Assembly: GCF_042219825.1 (NCBI RefSeq) | Contig: NZ_JBHJHQ010000007.1 | Coordinates: 271,395-335,394, forward strand | Source: JBHJHP01 sp042219825 | Lineage (GTDB): Bacteria > Bacteroidota > Bacteroidia > Bacteroidales > UBA5342 | DNA: 64,000 nucleotides | Direction of reading: 5' to 3' | Shown: one piece after another, positions 18,235 to 27,738 of the stretch | How positions within the stretch are numbered: the first letter of the stretch is position 1 | How the letters are laid out: each line of letters starts with the position of its first letter | Made by a program: the position numbers and the translations under genes | Notes under the pieces: generated by a model | Told to the model about the DNA's origin: nothing | What the model saw: only the letters and a program-made list of their open reading frames with translations | Database searches by the model: none

Positions 18235-19881
18235 ATGAAACCTGGAATACTGTTCACCTCTCCCTGTGGTCCGTATGCTAAATTGCCGATGGAAAGTGAC
18301 CCTATCGATTATTTTTATTACAGGAATACCTACAAACAAAAGATCTTTCAACTTCGGTCGTTTCAAAGCTGGCATTCGCTGCACTACCTGGCTCAGAATA
18401 TTCCTGTTTCATCAGTTGTACTGGAAAATCCATCAACAAAAGCATTTAGGAAGGAGGTAAATACAGGGAAATATCAAATAGTAGCAATTGGGTTTACCAT
18501 ACTTTTAACTCACAAAGTACTGGAAATGGCTGAGTGGTTGAAACAAAATCATCCGGGTATTGAAATTGTACTAGGCGGTTATGGGACGGCAGTTTTTAAA
18601 GAATCTTTTGAAAAATCAGGGAGACTTAAAGAAATTGTCGACCACATTTGTTATGGTGAAGGATTAGCGTTCATGAATGCCCTGATTCAGGAAAAGTGGG
18701 ATCTGAAAAATCAGATAGAGAGGAGACAGGACCTGATCCCGTCAGAGAACAGTTTCTTTCGTACTCGAATTAAGCTATTCAGACAGATTATCCTTGTTGG
18801 GGGACTTGGTTGTGTCTATGGATGTTCGTTCTGTGCCACTTCGAGCCAGTTTAAAAAAAAGTATATCCCGTTATTAACGGGGCAACAGATTGTTGAGCAT
18901 TTATTAAGTCAAAGAAAAAAATATCCGGGAATTCAATCCGCTGTTATTTATGATGAAGATTTTCTGCATGACAGAGCTAAAGTGCTTGACTATATGAATC
19001 ATTTTCAAAATAGCGATTTGAAAAGCCAGCCATTTTTACTCACAATTTTTGCCTCGGTCAGATCCATTTTAAATTATAGCATTGAGGAACTGATTGCGTG
19101 TGGTATAGGTACGGTTTTTATCGGGGTTGAGTCATTAAATGATGAGGTTTTGGAAAGGGAAGGTCTTACAAAAAGAAAAGGAAAAGTTGAAGCTCTTTTT
19201 GAAAAATTGCATGCGCATGGAATTAACACCCTTGGTTCCCTTGTCATTGGATGGGACAATCAAACTGCAGACATTACCGTTGCCGATTCTCAGCGTTTTA
19301 TCGGTCTGAATCCTACATTCTATCAGGTGGTCCCGCTTCATGTTGTTCCCGGAACAAAACTTTGGGATGTTATGAAACGTGAAGGGCGGATATCATCAGG
19401 ATATCGTGTTGAAAAAGACGGGATTAACGATTTTAATTTTGTTCTTAAAAACTATTCAGATGAAAATGCCCGGGAACTTATTGCTTCAACCTATTCAGGA
19501 CTTGTAAATGAAGGAGGCCCATGGCCATTCAGGATGTTTGAAAATTTATTAAATGGATATCTCAATTTGAAAAATAATAATAATCAACGATTCTCCGAAA
19601 GAGCTGCAATCTATAAATCGATGATCTTTCCTGTTTGTATTCTGGCAGTTTCCTCCGGATTTTTCTTTCAAGGGAGCGGTTTTAAAAAGCGATGGAGAGA
19701 AAGCATGAAAGCTTTTGCAAAGATATTACCGACAAGGTTCGTTTTTAGTGCATTAATATCTCCCCTGGTAATATTATATCTGTCTGTCCTTTATATTTCA
19801 GGTAACTTTTTTTATAGGATCAGGTCAGGTGGTGATCAACCTGATTACATACGAAAGGTTTATAATACCAGAGAGCAATAA
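18235..19881 (+). CDS. B12-binding radical SAM protein 4, extended form
   Basis: At 548 residues this is the longest of the four. The N-terminal domain shows VAIGFTILLTHKVLEMAEWL and IEIVLGGYGTAVF; the cluster ligands are Cys193, Cys197, Cys200 (GCVYGCSFCATSSQFKKKY). Later motifs are AVIYDEDFLHDRAKVLDYM, TVFIGVESLNDEVLE and FYQVVPLHVVPGTKLWDVM. A C-terminal extension of about 120 residues has two hydrophobic stretches (SMIFPVCILAVSSGFFF, RFVFSALISPLVILYLSVLYISG), so it may be membrane-associated. It is the last gene of the tight cluster; a 136-base gap follows before a secreted lipase-like gene. Confidence 0.88.
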   Translation: MKPGILFTSPCGPYAKLPMESDPIDYFYYRNTYKQKIFQLRSFQSWHSLHYLAQNIPVSSVVLENPSTKAFRKEVNTGKYQIVAIGFTILLTHKVLEMAEWLKQNHPGIEIVLGGYGTAVFKESFEKSGRLKEIVDHICYGEGLAFMNALIQEKWDLKNQIERRQDLIPSENSFFRTRIKLFRQIILVGGLGCVYGCSFCATSSQFKKKYIPLLTGQQIVEHLLSQRKKYPGIQSAVIYDEDFLHDRAKVLDYMNHFQNSDLKSQPFLLTIFASVRSILNYSIEELIACGIGTVFIGVESLNDEVLEREGLTKRKGKVEALFEKLHAHGINTLGSLVIGWDNQTADITVADSQRFIGLNPTFYQVVPLHVVPGTKLWDVMKREGRISSGYRVEKDGINDFNFVLKNYSDENARELIASTYSGLVNEGGPWPFRMFENLLNGYLNLKNNNNQRFSERAAIYKSMIFPVCILAVSSGFFFQGSGFKKRWRESMKAFAKILPTRFVFSALISPLVILYLSVLYISGNFFYRIRSGGDQPDYIRKVYNTREQ

Positions 19882-20017
19882 GTGAAACTGTTCCTGATTA
19901 GATGCGTCACTGTGAGGAACCCATCCATATTTCCCAACTTTTTGTATATAAATATGTTATTACCATATGTCATTTTGATTGATTATCCCTAATAATAATA
20001 TATTTAAAACATATCAT

Positions 20018-21118
20018 ATGAATAAAACCATTCTATTCACCTTCTTAGTTCTGACCCAGACCTTGGCAGGACAGGTTTTACATCCGGGCTTTGATAAAAA
20101 TGAATATATTGAAACGCTGAAGATCAATCACAGAACACATTTTGACCTGGAGAAATGGGACAGCATTGCGAATATTGCTGAACCTGAAAAATACAGCTTT
20201 GAATACCGTTCTCCGCAGGTTGCATTTGATAACCTATGGGATTTGTGGATCAATAATGAAGAACCTGTGGCTATGATTTCAATCCGTGGAAGCATACTTA
20301 CCGAGGCAAGTTTTCTGGCAAATCTTTATGCCGCAATGGTTCCAGCTCAGGGAGAAATACAACTTGATACCAATTTTTTATTTGCATATAAGCTGGCTGA
20401 TAATCCCAACGCAGCTGTGCAGGTTGGATGGTTTATAGCAATGGCATATTTGTCACGAACCATTGAACCTAAAATTGATTCATTGTATAGGGCAGGCTAT
20501 AAAGATTTTATTATCACAGGGCATAGTCAGGGTGGCGGCATAGGTTTTATGCTGACAGCCTATCTGCAACATTTGAAAAAGGACCATAAACTGCCTCAGG
20601 ATATTTGGTTTAAAACCTATTGCAGTGCAGGGCCCAAACCGGGGAACCTGTTTTTTGCCTACGATTATGAAAATATAACAAGGGGCGGATGGGCGTTCAA
20701 TGTGGTTAATGCAGCGGACTGGGTTCCTGATGTGCCGTTTTCGGTGCAGACAGTGGATGATTTTACCAATGTAAATCCGTTTTCACATGCACGAAAGATG
20801 ATTAAGAAACAGAAATTTCCCAATAATCTGGTGCTCAAACATGTGTATAATCAGTTGAGTAAACCCGGAATCAGAGCTCAGAAAAATTATCAGAAATATC
20901 TGGGTAAGATGGTTTCTCGAGCTGTTGAAAAACAAATGCCCAATTACAAAGCACCGGCGTATTATAAGAGCAATTATTTTGCCAGAACAGGGAATACCAT
21001 CGTTCTGTATCCGGACGAGGAATATTATAGGCAGTTTGATAACTCACCGGATAATCCTAACATCTGGATGCACCACCTTACGGATGCGTATATGTTTTTA
21101 ATGGAAAGGTATAAGTAA
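20018..21118 (+). CDS. Secreted class 3 lipase-like alpha/beta hydrolase
   Basis: A 366-residue protein from ATG 20018, which gives a signal peptide ending around LAGQV; the longer frame from 19979 spoils it. The nucleophile elbow GHSQGG puts Ser170 in a Lipase_3-like core; AADWVPDVPF supplies the likely Asp and WMHHLTDAYM the likely His near the C-terminus. The substrate could be a lipid or another ester. It may belong to the radical SAM island on its left (lipid-like product) or to the pectin block on its right (ester removal). The gap on its left and the export signal argue for an independent unit. Confidence 0.75.
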   Translation: MNKTILFTFLVLTQTLAGQVLHPGFDKNEYIETLKINHRTHFDLEKWDSIANIAEPEKYSFEYRSPQVAFDNLWDLWINNEEPVAMISIRGSILTEASFLANLYAAMVPAQGEIQLDTNFLFAYKLADNPNAAVQVGWFIAMAYLSRTIEPKIDSLYRAGYKDFIITGHSQGGGIGFMLTAYLQHLKKDHKLPQDIWFKTYCSAGPKPGNLFFAYDYENITRGGWAFNVVNAADWVPDVPFSVQTVDDFTNVNPFSHARKMIKKQKFPNNLVLKHVYNQLSKPGIRAQKNYQKYLGKMVSRAVEKQMPNYKAPAYYKSNYFARTGNTIVLYPDEEYYRQFDNSPDNPNIWMHHLTDAYMFLMERYK

Positions 21119-21254
21119 TATACCTTGTAAGCTGGTGTTCACTTTATACAATAATCTTCAAAAGTGAATGGATGTATAAAATTGATTATCATTCCGATTT
21201 TTTTCTTTCTGATTTTTCTTCTATTTTAACGACTTAAATGCAGAATATAATATT

Positions 21255-22787
21255 ATGAGCAAGCAAATTATAGGAATCATTTTTGTGTTAACCATTTTGG
21301 TGAGTTGTCAGGCACCTCAGAGCACAGTTATAACAGAGCAAACACCCTGGGGTGAACAGGTGTTTGAAGTCCCTTCATTCAAAAATAAAGTGTACAACAT
21401 TCAGGATTTTGGTGCAAAAACTGACACAAAATATAATAATCAAAAGGCCATTCAGGAAGCTATTGATAAGTGTGCTGAAGCCGGTGGTGGGAAAGTTGTT
21501 ATTCCTGAAGGAACCTGGAGCACGGCCTATCTTGAATTAAAATCAAATGTGAATCTCCATCTGGACAAAGGTGCAGTATTGTCCTTTCTGGACAGCATCC
21601 CGTTGTACGCCGTTCCGACCTTTACACGTTGGGAAGGTCTGGAATGTATGAATTACCACCCACTGCTTTACACACGCAATCAGGAGAATGTAGCCATTAC
21701 CGGTGAAGGTATTCTTGAGGGTAACGGTAAGGCATGGTGGGACCTGGCCAAAGGCACTCAGATAAAATCGCTGACTAAGTTATATGATCTGGTAGAGGCA
21801 GGTGTAGCACCAGAAGAACGTAACTGTCTGGCCTTTGAACCAACATCCTATCTGCGTCCGGCCATGGTTCAGTTTATTGGCTGTAAAAATGTTTTGGTGG
21901 AAGGCATAGAATTGCATTCAGGACCCATGTGGACCACCCATTTTGTTTACTGCGAAAATGTGGTTGCCAGGGATCTGAGGGTCATAACCACAGGAACAAA
22001 TAATGATGGAATTGTTCCCGATGCCACTAATGGCATGCTCATCGATAATTGCTATTTCTCAACAGGAGACGACTGCATTGTAATTAAATCCGGCTTGAAT
22101 GAAGATGGCTGGCGGGTTGGAAAAGCCAGTGAGAATATTGTCATCAAGAACTGTACAACCAAGCATGGTCATGGTGGTGTGGTAATTGGGAGTGAGATGT
22201 CGGGTGGTGTACGTAATGTTTATGCTCACGATTGCGACTTTAGTCAGACACAGCGTGGATTGCGTATCAAGTCTATGAAAGGCCGGGGTGGTGTGATTGA
22301 AGACCTGTGGTTTGAAAATATTCGTATGGATAATATTGAGCGGGAAGCCATTAAGATTAACATGCATTATGGCAGCAGTTCTATTAAACCGCGTACTGAC
22401 AGTCTGCCAACATTCCGAAATCTTCACTATAAGGATATCACATCTAAAAATTCACAGTTTGCCATCAGAATACAGGGAATAGATAGTCTTTTTGTGGATG
22501 AGGTATATTTTGAAAACCTGACTCTTGAAAGTAAATATGGCATTGTAATAGAAAATGCGGAGAATACAGAATTTAAAAATCTGAAATCCACGACTATGGA
22601 TTACTACCCTTTGAGTCTGTCAAATGTTCAAAATCTTACTTTCGATTCAGTTGAATTTGTATCTGCAAGCGAGACCATGATTAATGCAGAAAAACTGATT
22701 GAAAATGTAAGGTTTAAAGGAGTAAATGATAAGGACTTTAAAGAACTGTATAAGTCGGATTCAAATCCAGGTATCGTTGTAGAGTAA
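21255..22787 (+). CDS. Polygalacturonase-type glycoside hydrolase, GH28
   Basis: Hydrolyses alpha-1,4 linkages of polygalacturonate or rhamnogalacturonan. The 510-residue lipoprotein (lipobox TILVSCQ) has a right-handed beta-helix with all GH28 marks: NNDGI, TGDDCIVIKSG, HGHGGVVIGSEMSGGVRNV and RGLRIKS. The three catalytic aspartates (one in NNDG, two in GDDC) are present. The NNDG variant of NTDG is usual for exo-acting members. It starts the second pectin block and is followed by the DUF6929-like gene after 11 bases. Confidence 0.93.
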   Translation: MSKQIIGIIFVLTILVSCQAPQSTVITEQTPWGEQVFEVPSFKNKVYNIQDFGAKTDTKYNNQKAIQEAIDKCAEAGGGKVVIPEGTWSTAYLELKSNVNLHLDKGAVLSFLDSIPLYAVPTFTRWEGLECMNYHPLLYTRNQENVAITGEGILEGNGKAWWDLAKGTQIKSLTKLYDLVEAGVAPEERNCLAFEPTSYLRPAMVQFIGCKNVLVEGIELHSGPMWTTHFVYCENVVARDLRVITTGTNNDGIVPDATNGMLIDNCYFSTGDDCIVIKSGLNEDGWRVGKASENIVIKNCTTKHGHGGVVIGSEMSGGVRNVYAHDCDFSQTQRGLRIKSMKGRGGVIEDLWFENIRMDNIEREAIKINMHYGSSSIKPRTDSLPTFRNLHYKDITSKNSQFAIRIQGIDSLFVDEVYFENLTLESKYGIVIENAENTEFKNLKSTTMDYYPLSLSNVQNLTFDSVEFVSASETMINAEKLIENVRFKGVNDKDFKELYKSDSNPGIVVE

Positions 22788-22798
22788 ATAAACGTAAA

Positions 22799-23776
22799 AT
22801 GAGGAGGATTTTTTCTGTTCCCGGTCTGGTTGTTATTATTTGCTTTCTGTTGCCAGTTCGTCTTGAAGCTCAGAGCATTGTATTTGAGGTAAATGTAAGT
22901 AAACAGATTACACTTCCACACATTCCGTCGGCATCTGCTTTAGTGAAATATCGTGACAGCTACTTTATTGCGGGTGATGATTCCCCATATCTGTTTCAGT
23001 TGAACACCAAATATGAGGTAGAGGATTCAATCAAAATATTCAGCACGAAACACCTTGAAAATGGCAGGCTTCCAAAGCATGAAAAGGCCGATTTTGAATG
23101 CATGACAGTTGTTCCCTGGGGAAAAGATTCTGACCTGTTGGTTTTTGGTTCAGGCAGTACCGGTGATAAAAGTGAGGTGATGAACCGAGTCGATTTTGAT
23201 GGTCAGGATCATAAGGTTACGACTTACGATTTAGCTAAGCTCTACAAACATATTGCACAAAAATCTGATGCGCAGGCCGGCATAAATTTTGAAGGAGCCG
23301 GACTTTGGAAGAAGAAGCTGATCCTCCTGAACCGTGCCGACAATACATTGATAGTAATAGATATTGATGATTTCAGAGACTATGTTAAAGACGATAAAAA
23401 AGATAAACCGGACATTAAATCCATAAAATTCAACCTTCCTGCCGTTAACGGCGTATCTGCCAGATTTTCTGGTATGTGTCTGTTGCCGGAAGAAGATATT
23501 CTTGTTTTTTCTGCATCGGTGGAGAATGATCCGAACTGGATCGACAACCAAAATATTGTAGGCAGTTATATTGGACTGATAGATTTGAATCAGCTTGAAA
23601 ATAGGACTCCGGTTTGTGAAAGAATAATGCATAACGGCAAACCATTGCAGGATAAAGTGGAATCTGTTTATGTGGTCAGCAGCACCAATTCAGATATAAA
23701 ACTGCTGGGTGTAACAGACAATGATGATGGCAGTTCTAAACTATTGGAGATAGATTTTCGTAAAAGGACACACTAA
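22799..23776 (+). CDS. DUF6929-like exported beta-propeller protein
   Basis: A 325-residue protein with a signal peptide (LVVIICFLLPVRLEAQ). The body is made of short beta repeats such as YFIAGDDSPYLFQLNT, DLLVFGSGSTGDKSEVMNRV, KLILLNRADNTLIVIDI and FSGMCLLPEEDILVFSASVE, as in propeller proteins of the DUF6929 type. Its function is unknown. The position between GH28 and GH29, with an 11-base gap to GH28, suggests it is co-expressed with pectin-degrading enzymes, although such proteins also occur elsewhere. Confidence 0.55.
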   Translation: MRRIFSVPGLVVIICFLLPVRLEAQSIVFEVNVSKQITLPHIPSASALVKYRDSYFIAGDDSPYLFQLNTKYEVEDSIKIFSTKHLENGRLPKHEKADFECMTVVPWGKDSDLLVFGSGSTGDKSEVMNRVDFDGQDHKVTTYDLAKLYKHIAQKSDAQAGINFEGAGLWKKKLILLNRADNTLIVIDIDDFRDYVKDDKKDKPDIKSIKFNLPAVNGVSARFSGMCLLPEEDILVFSASVENDPNWIDNQNIVGSYIGLIDLNQLENRTPVCERIMHNGKPLQDKVESVYVVSSTNSDIKLLGVTDNDDGSSKLLEIDFRKRTH

Positions 23777-23953
23777 TCCTGATATAATAAATACCTGGAT
23801 CTTAATTGAACAACAGGTTCTGATGTTTAAAATATACACACTTTAGATTAGTGCATACAATCTCTTGTTGATCTGATTACATTAACTTTGATAATGGTTT
23901 AGTTTATCATATGAGAATGTTGATGTTTAATTACTGCAACAATTAATTTCACC

Positions 23954-25567
23954 ATGAAGAAATCCTTGCTAATCACGTTTGTTGCACTGATCGTTTTTTC
24001 GTGCACATCAAATAAAAAAGAAAAAATGCAGACCGGCATTTTTGAACCAACCTGGGAATCGTTGAAACAATACGAGGTTCCGGAATGGTTCAGGGATGCT
24101 AAATTTGGTATATGGGCACATTGGGGACCTCAATGTCAGCCGGAAGCCGGCGACTGGTACGGGCGTCATATGTATGTTCAGGGGCACTGGCAATACAATT
24201 ATCACCTGGAACATTACGGTCATCCTTCGGAATTTGGATTTAAGGATGTAATTCATGATTGGAAGGCGGATAAATGGGATCCTGAGAAACTGGTTGCATT
24301 GTATAAGCGGGCCGGTGCAAAGTATTTCTTTGCCATGGGGAATCATCACGATAACCTCGATTTATGGGGCAGCAAATACCAGGAATGGAATTCTGTAAAT
24401 GTTGGTCCGCATAAGGATATTCTTGCCGGATGGGCGAAAGCAGCCAAAGCTAACAATTTGCCATTTGGTGTCAGTATTCATTCAGCACATGCATGGCGTT
24501 GGTACGAAACAGCTCAGCAATCAGATAAAACAGGAGATCTGGCAGGCGTGCCTTATGACGGAACACTGACGAAAGAAGATGGAAAAGGTACCTGGTGGGA
24601 AGGTCTGGATCCTCAGAATTTATATGCCCAAAATCACCCCTTAAGCAAAAACAGTGAAGATCCCGGCTCAATCGGTAGTCAGTGGGCATGGGGAAATGGA
24701 GCGACTCCTCCTTCCGAAGAATACTGCCTTAATTTTTACAACCGGACTGTAGACATGATCAATACCTTTGAGCCCGATCTTATTTATTTTGATGACACCG
24801 GCTTGCCCCTATGGCCTGTCAGTAATGTTGGGCTGGAATTAGCGGCTCATTATTACAATAAAAACATGGCTGATCACGATGGAAAACTGGAGGCCGTTCT
24901 CTTTGGAAAAATATTGACAGATGACCAGAAAGAATGCCTGGTCTGGGATGTGGAACGTGGTGCACCGGATGCCATTCAGGACAAAGCATGGCAAACCTGT
25001 ACCTGTATTGGTGGATGGCATTATGACCGCAGTTTGTATGAAAGAAGCGGATATAAATCAGCAAAAACTGTCATCCAGATGTTGGTGGATATTGTCAGTA
25101 AAAACGGGAATCTTTTGTTGAATATTCCTGTTCGGGGTGATGGTTCAATTGATGAAAAGGAACTTGCAGTTGTTAAAGGCATTACAGAGTGGATGGATAC
25201 AAACAGTGAATGTATTTACGGAACACGGCCATGGGCCGTTTACGGTGAAGGACCCAAAGCTGATAGTGCCAACCCGATCAAAGATCAGGGATTTAATGAA
25301 GGTAGAGGAGCCGCATATTCATCTGAAGATATCCGGTTCACAAAAAAGGGAGATGTGTTATATGCTGTTGTTATGGATCAACCGGAAAGCAATCAGATAC
25401 GTATTAAATCTTTAGCTGTTAATGGTCCGCATTTCAATGATAAAATGAAGAATGTGGAACTGGTAGGCGGCTCAGTTAACTCTTTTCGTTTCGATGAGAA
25501 TGGCCTGAATGTTCAACTGTCCCAAAATGATCTGGCTGACATGCCGTGTGTGCTAAAAATATATTGA
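23954..25567 (+). CDS. Alpha-L-fucosidase, GH29
   Basis: Removes alpha-L-fucose, a side-chain sugar of rhamnogalacturonan-II and xyloglucan. The 537-residue lipoprotein (lipobox ALIVFSC) has the GH29 barrel: EVPEWFRDAKFGIWAHWGP at the start, KYFFAMGNHHDNLDLW in the middle, and DLIYFDDTG, whose first Asp in the FDD pair is the probable nucleophile. WDVERG and NGNLLLNIPVRGDGSID follow, then a C-terminal beta domain (FTKKGDVLYAVV). Length and domain order are normal. The PL1 gene follows after 26 bases. Confidence 0.92.
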   Translation: MKKSLLITFVALIVFSCTSNKKEKMQTGIFEPTWESLKQYEVPEWFRDAKFGIWAHWGPQCQPEAGDWYGRHMYVQGHWQYNYHLEHYGHPSEFGFKDVIHDWKADKWDPEKLVALYKRAGAKYFFAMGNHHDNLDLWGSKYQEWNSVNVGPHKDILAGWAKAAKANNLPFGVSIHSAHAWRWYETAQQSDKTGDLAGVPYDGTLTKEDGKGTWWEGLDPQNLYAQNHPLSKNSEDPGSIGSQWAWGNGATPPSEEYCLNFYNRTVDMINTFEPDLIYFDDTGLPLWPVSNVGLELAAHYYNKNMADHDGKLEAVLFGKILTDDQKECLVWDVERGAPDAIQDKAWQTCTCIGGWHYDRSLYERSGYKSAKTVIQMLVDIVSKNGNLLLNIPVRGDGSIDEKELAVVKGITEWMDTNSECIYGTRPWAVYGEGPKADSANPIKDQGFNEGRGAAYSSEDIRFTKKGDVLYAVVMDQPESNQIRIKSLAVNGPHFNDKMKNVELVGGSVNSFRFDENGLNVQLSQNDLADMPCVLKIY

Positions 25568-25593
25568 AGACAGAATTTCAAAAAATTAAATTC

Positions 25594-27738
25594 ATGAAGA
25601 ATTCGTACCGCACCCTGCCACATACTAAATTTTTACTGTTTATCCTCCTGTTGACTGCTTACGGTATTCCGCTTCTGGCTGAGGGTGACGGATATGGTGA
25701 AAATCCCGGAGGTGCAGGTGGAGATACTATCATCGTAGATAATGCAAACGATTTAAAATCTCTGGCTGGCTCATCCACGCCTTATGTTCTTCTGATTAAG
25801 GACACAATTGATGTTGGTTCGGAGGTTAGAGTGAGAAGTTATAAAACAATTTCAGGTCTGGATTCAACCTCAACAATTATTGGTGATATTAATATCAGTG
25901 GTGGAACTCACGATGTGGTTATAAAAAACCTTAACATAACCAATCCGGCAAATGATGGCATCACAATACGGGAAGCACGATATGTATATGTAACCAATTG
26001 TACGGTTTACGATTGTGCGGATGGGTGTATTGATGTTACGGTTGAGTCTGATTTTGTGACGATTTCATATTGCCGGTTCTATTATGACAAGGTTACCTTT
26101 CATAAGTTTGTAAATTTAATTGGTGCCGATGACAGCAATATTACCGACCGGGGGAAATTACATGTTACAATGCATCACAACTGGTGGGATACGGGATGTA
26201 CTTCGCGTATGCCACGGGTGCGTTTTGGGCGGGTACATGTTTACAATAACTATTTAAGTTGTGCAGGAAATAACTATGCAAACCGTGCTGCTCTCGAAGC
26301 CCAGATATTATCGGAGTACAATTATTTTGAGGGCGTAAGAGACCCGCTAACCGTTGAAGGCGGCGAGGCCCGAAGCCAAGGCAATATTTATGATAGCTGC
26401 GAAGGTACTGTTTATGAGGGTACGGATGATGTTTTTACACCGAGTTATAATTATACCACTGTAAGTGCCGAAGATGCAAGAAGGGAGGTTATTGAAAAAG
26501 CCGGAAATGAAAACAGGGATACTGTTCAGCCCAGTCAAAAGAAAGAAACGATAATAAACTGGAATGACCTTGATCCCATTATTTTTGGTACGCCTTTGGA
26601 TGAAACCCGGCTTAATGCAACTGCCAATGGAAATACAGGTTCACCCGTATACAGTCATCCCATTGGATCGCAATTGCCGGAAGGATTTAATACCATTACA
26701 GTAACTTTCCCTGAAGATGACAACTATAAGGCTGCCAGTAAAACCGTTAATATAAAAGTCAATTATGAATATTTTAAGCTGCAAGTAGTAATTCCGGATG
26801 GTGTTGATCCCGGATTAATAACCGTATTTCCTGAGGGTAATCTTGTGGAAGGAGAACGTTTATATCCCAAAGGGACAGTGGTGACTTTAATGGCATCTTC
26901 CAATCCTGTTTCAGATTTTGACCACTGGAACGACAATTATAATGATACAGCTATTACGGTTACGATGAATGAGGATATCATCGTTAATGCCTGGTTTAAT
27001 CAGGCTAACTATATCGTGGGATGGGATTTCTACAAGGATGGAGAATATGTGCGTAATGCAGACTTTTATGAGTCGGAGGAAAATCAGAATGCATCATTTG
27101 TTCTTTTACAGAATGATGGGTCAATATTTAGTTGGAAGTTATTTTCAGAAGACTATCTATGGTTAGGTCGGAATGCAGCAATGATCCGTAAAGGCAAATC
27201 ATCTGCAGGGCAGTATTATTTCAGAATAAAGTTTGATGCCAGTCATTACAAAAATATAAGGATTGCAGCCGGAATGTCAGGATACTCGGCTTATTATTTT
27301 ACTCAGAATGTGGAGTATTCAACAGATGGTATAACTTATTTTAAGGTTGGTGAATTTAATCTTGAAGAAGATTCTGTGTGGTACGACAAGGAGTTTTATT
27401 TGCCTGATGATGCCAATCGCAAAGATTCCGTATTTGTCAGGTTTATTGCGGATAAAAGTTCAGACCTGATCACCTATGGATCAATACTGGGTGCATCTGT
27501 CAGTAACATTTTTGTATATGCTGATAACGTGACGAATGATCAGGTTCACACAATTGTGCCGGACCAGAAGGTTGTTAAAGTGATCTATTATTCAATTGAT
27601 GGGAAAGAGCATCTCAAACCCGTTTCAGGAATAAATATTATTGCGTTGTACTATGAAGATGGGAGCATTGCCACCCGGAAGATTTTTATTAAAGATCCGA
27701 TACCTTCCTCTACATATAATCTTTTACAATCTCGTTGA
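25594..27738 (+). CDS. Pectate lyase PL1 with C-terminal extension and T9SS-like tail
   Basis: A 714-residue exported lyase; the start at ATG 25594 gives the signal FLLFILLLTAYGIPLLA. The first 290 residues form a PL1 beta-helix: ITIREARYVYVTNC, DGCIDVTVESDFVTISYCRF and KLHVTMHHNWWDTGCTSRMPRVRFGRVHVYNNY, where the RMPRVRFG arginine is the expected catalytic base. A bacterial repeat domain (YPKGTVVTLMASSNPVSDFDHW) and a beta-sandwich follow. The end (VIYYSIDGKEH...GINIIALYYEDGSIATRKIFIKD) resembles a T9SS sorting domain. The final 29 bases overlap the end of the opposite-strand HAD gene. Confidence 0.9.
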   Translation: MKNSYRTLPHTKFLLFILLLTAYGIPLLAEGDGYGENPGGAGGDTIIVDNANDLKSLAGSSTPYVLLIKDTIDVGSEVRVRSYKTISGLDSTSTIIGDINISGGTHDVVIKNLNITNPANDGITIREARYVYVTNCTVYDCADGCIDVTVESDFVTISYCRFYYDKVTFHKFVNLIGADDSNITDRGKLHVTMHHNWWDTGCTSRMPRVRFGRVHVYNNYLSCAGNNYANRAALEAQILSEYNYFEGVRDPLTVEGGEARSQGNIYDSCEGTVYEGTDDVFTPSYNYTTVSAEDARREVIEKAGNENRDTVQPSQKKETIINWNDLDPIIFGTPLDETRLNATANGNTGSPVYSHPIGSQLPEGFNTITVTFPEDDNYKAASKTVNIKVNYEYFKLQVVIPDGVDPGLITVFPEGNLVEGERLYPKGTVVTLMASSNPVSDFDHWNDNYNDTAITVTMNEDIIVNAWFNQANYIVGWDFYKDGEYVRNADFYESEENQNASFVLLQNDGSIFSWKLFSEDYLWLGRNAAMIRKGKSSAGQYYFRIKFDASHYKNIRIAAGMSGYSAYYFTQNVEYSTDGITYFKVGEFNLEEDSVWYDKEFYLPDDANRKDSVFVRFIADKSSDLITYGSILGASVSNIFVYADNVTNDQVHTIVPDQKVVKVIYYSIDGKEHLKPVSGINIIALYYEDGSIATRKIFIKDPIPSSTYNLLQSR

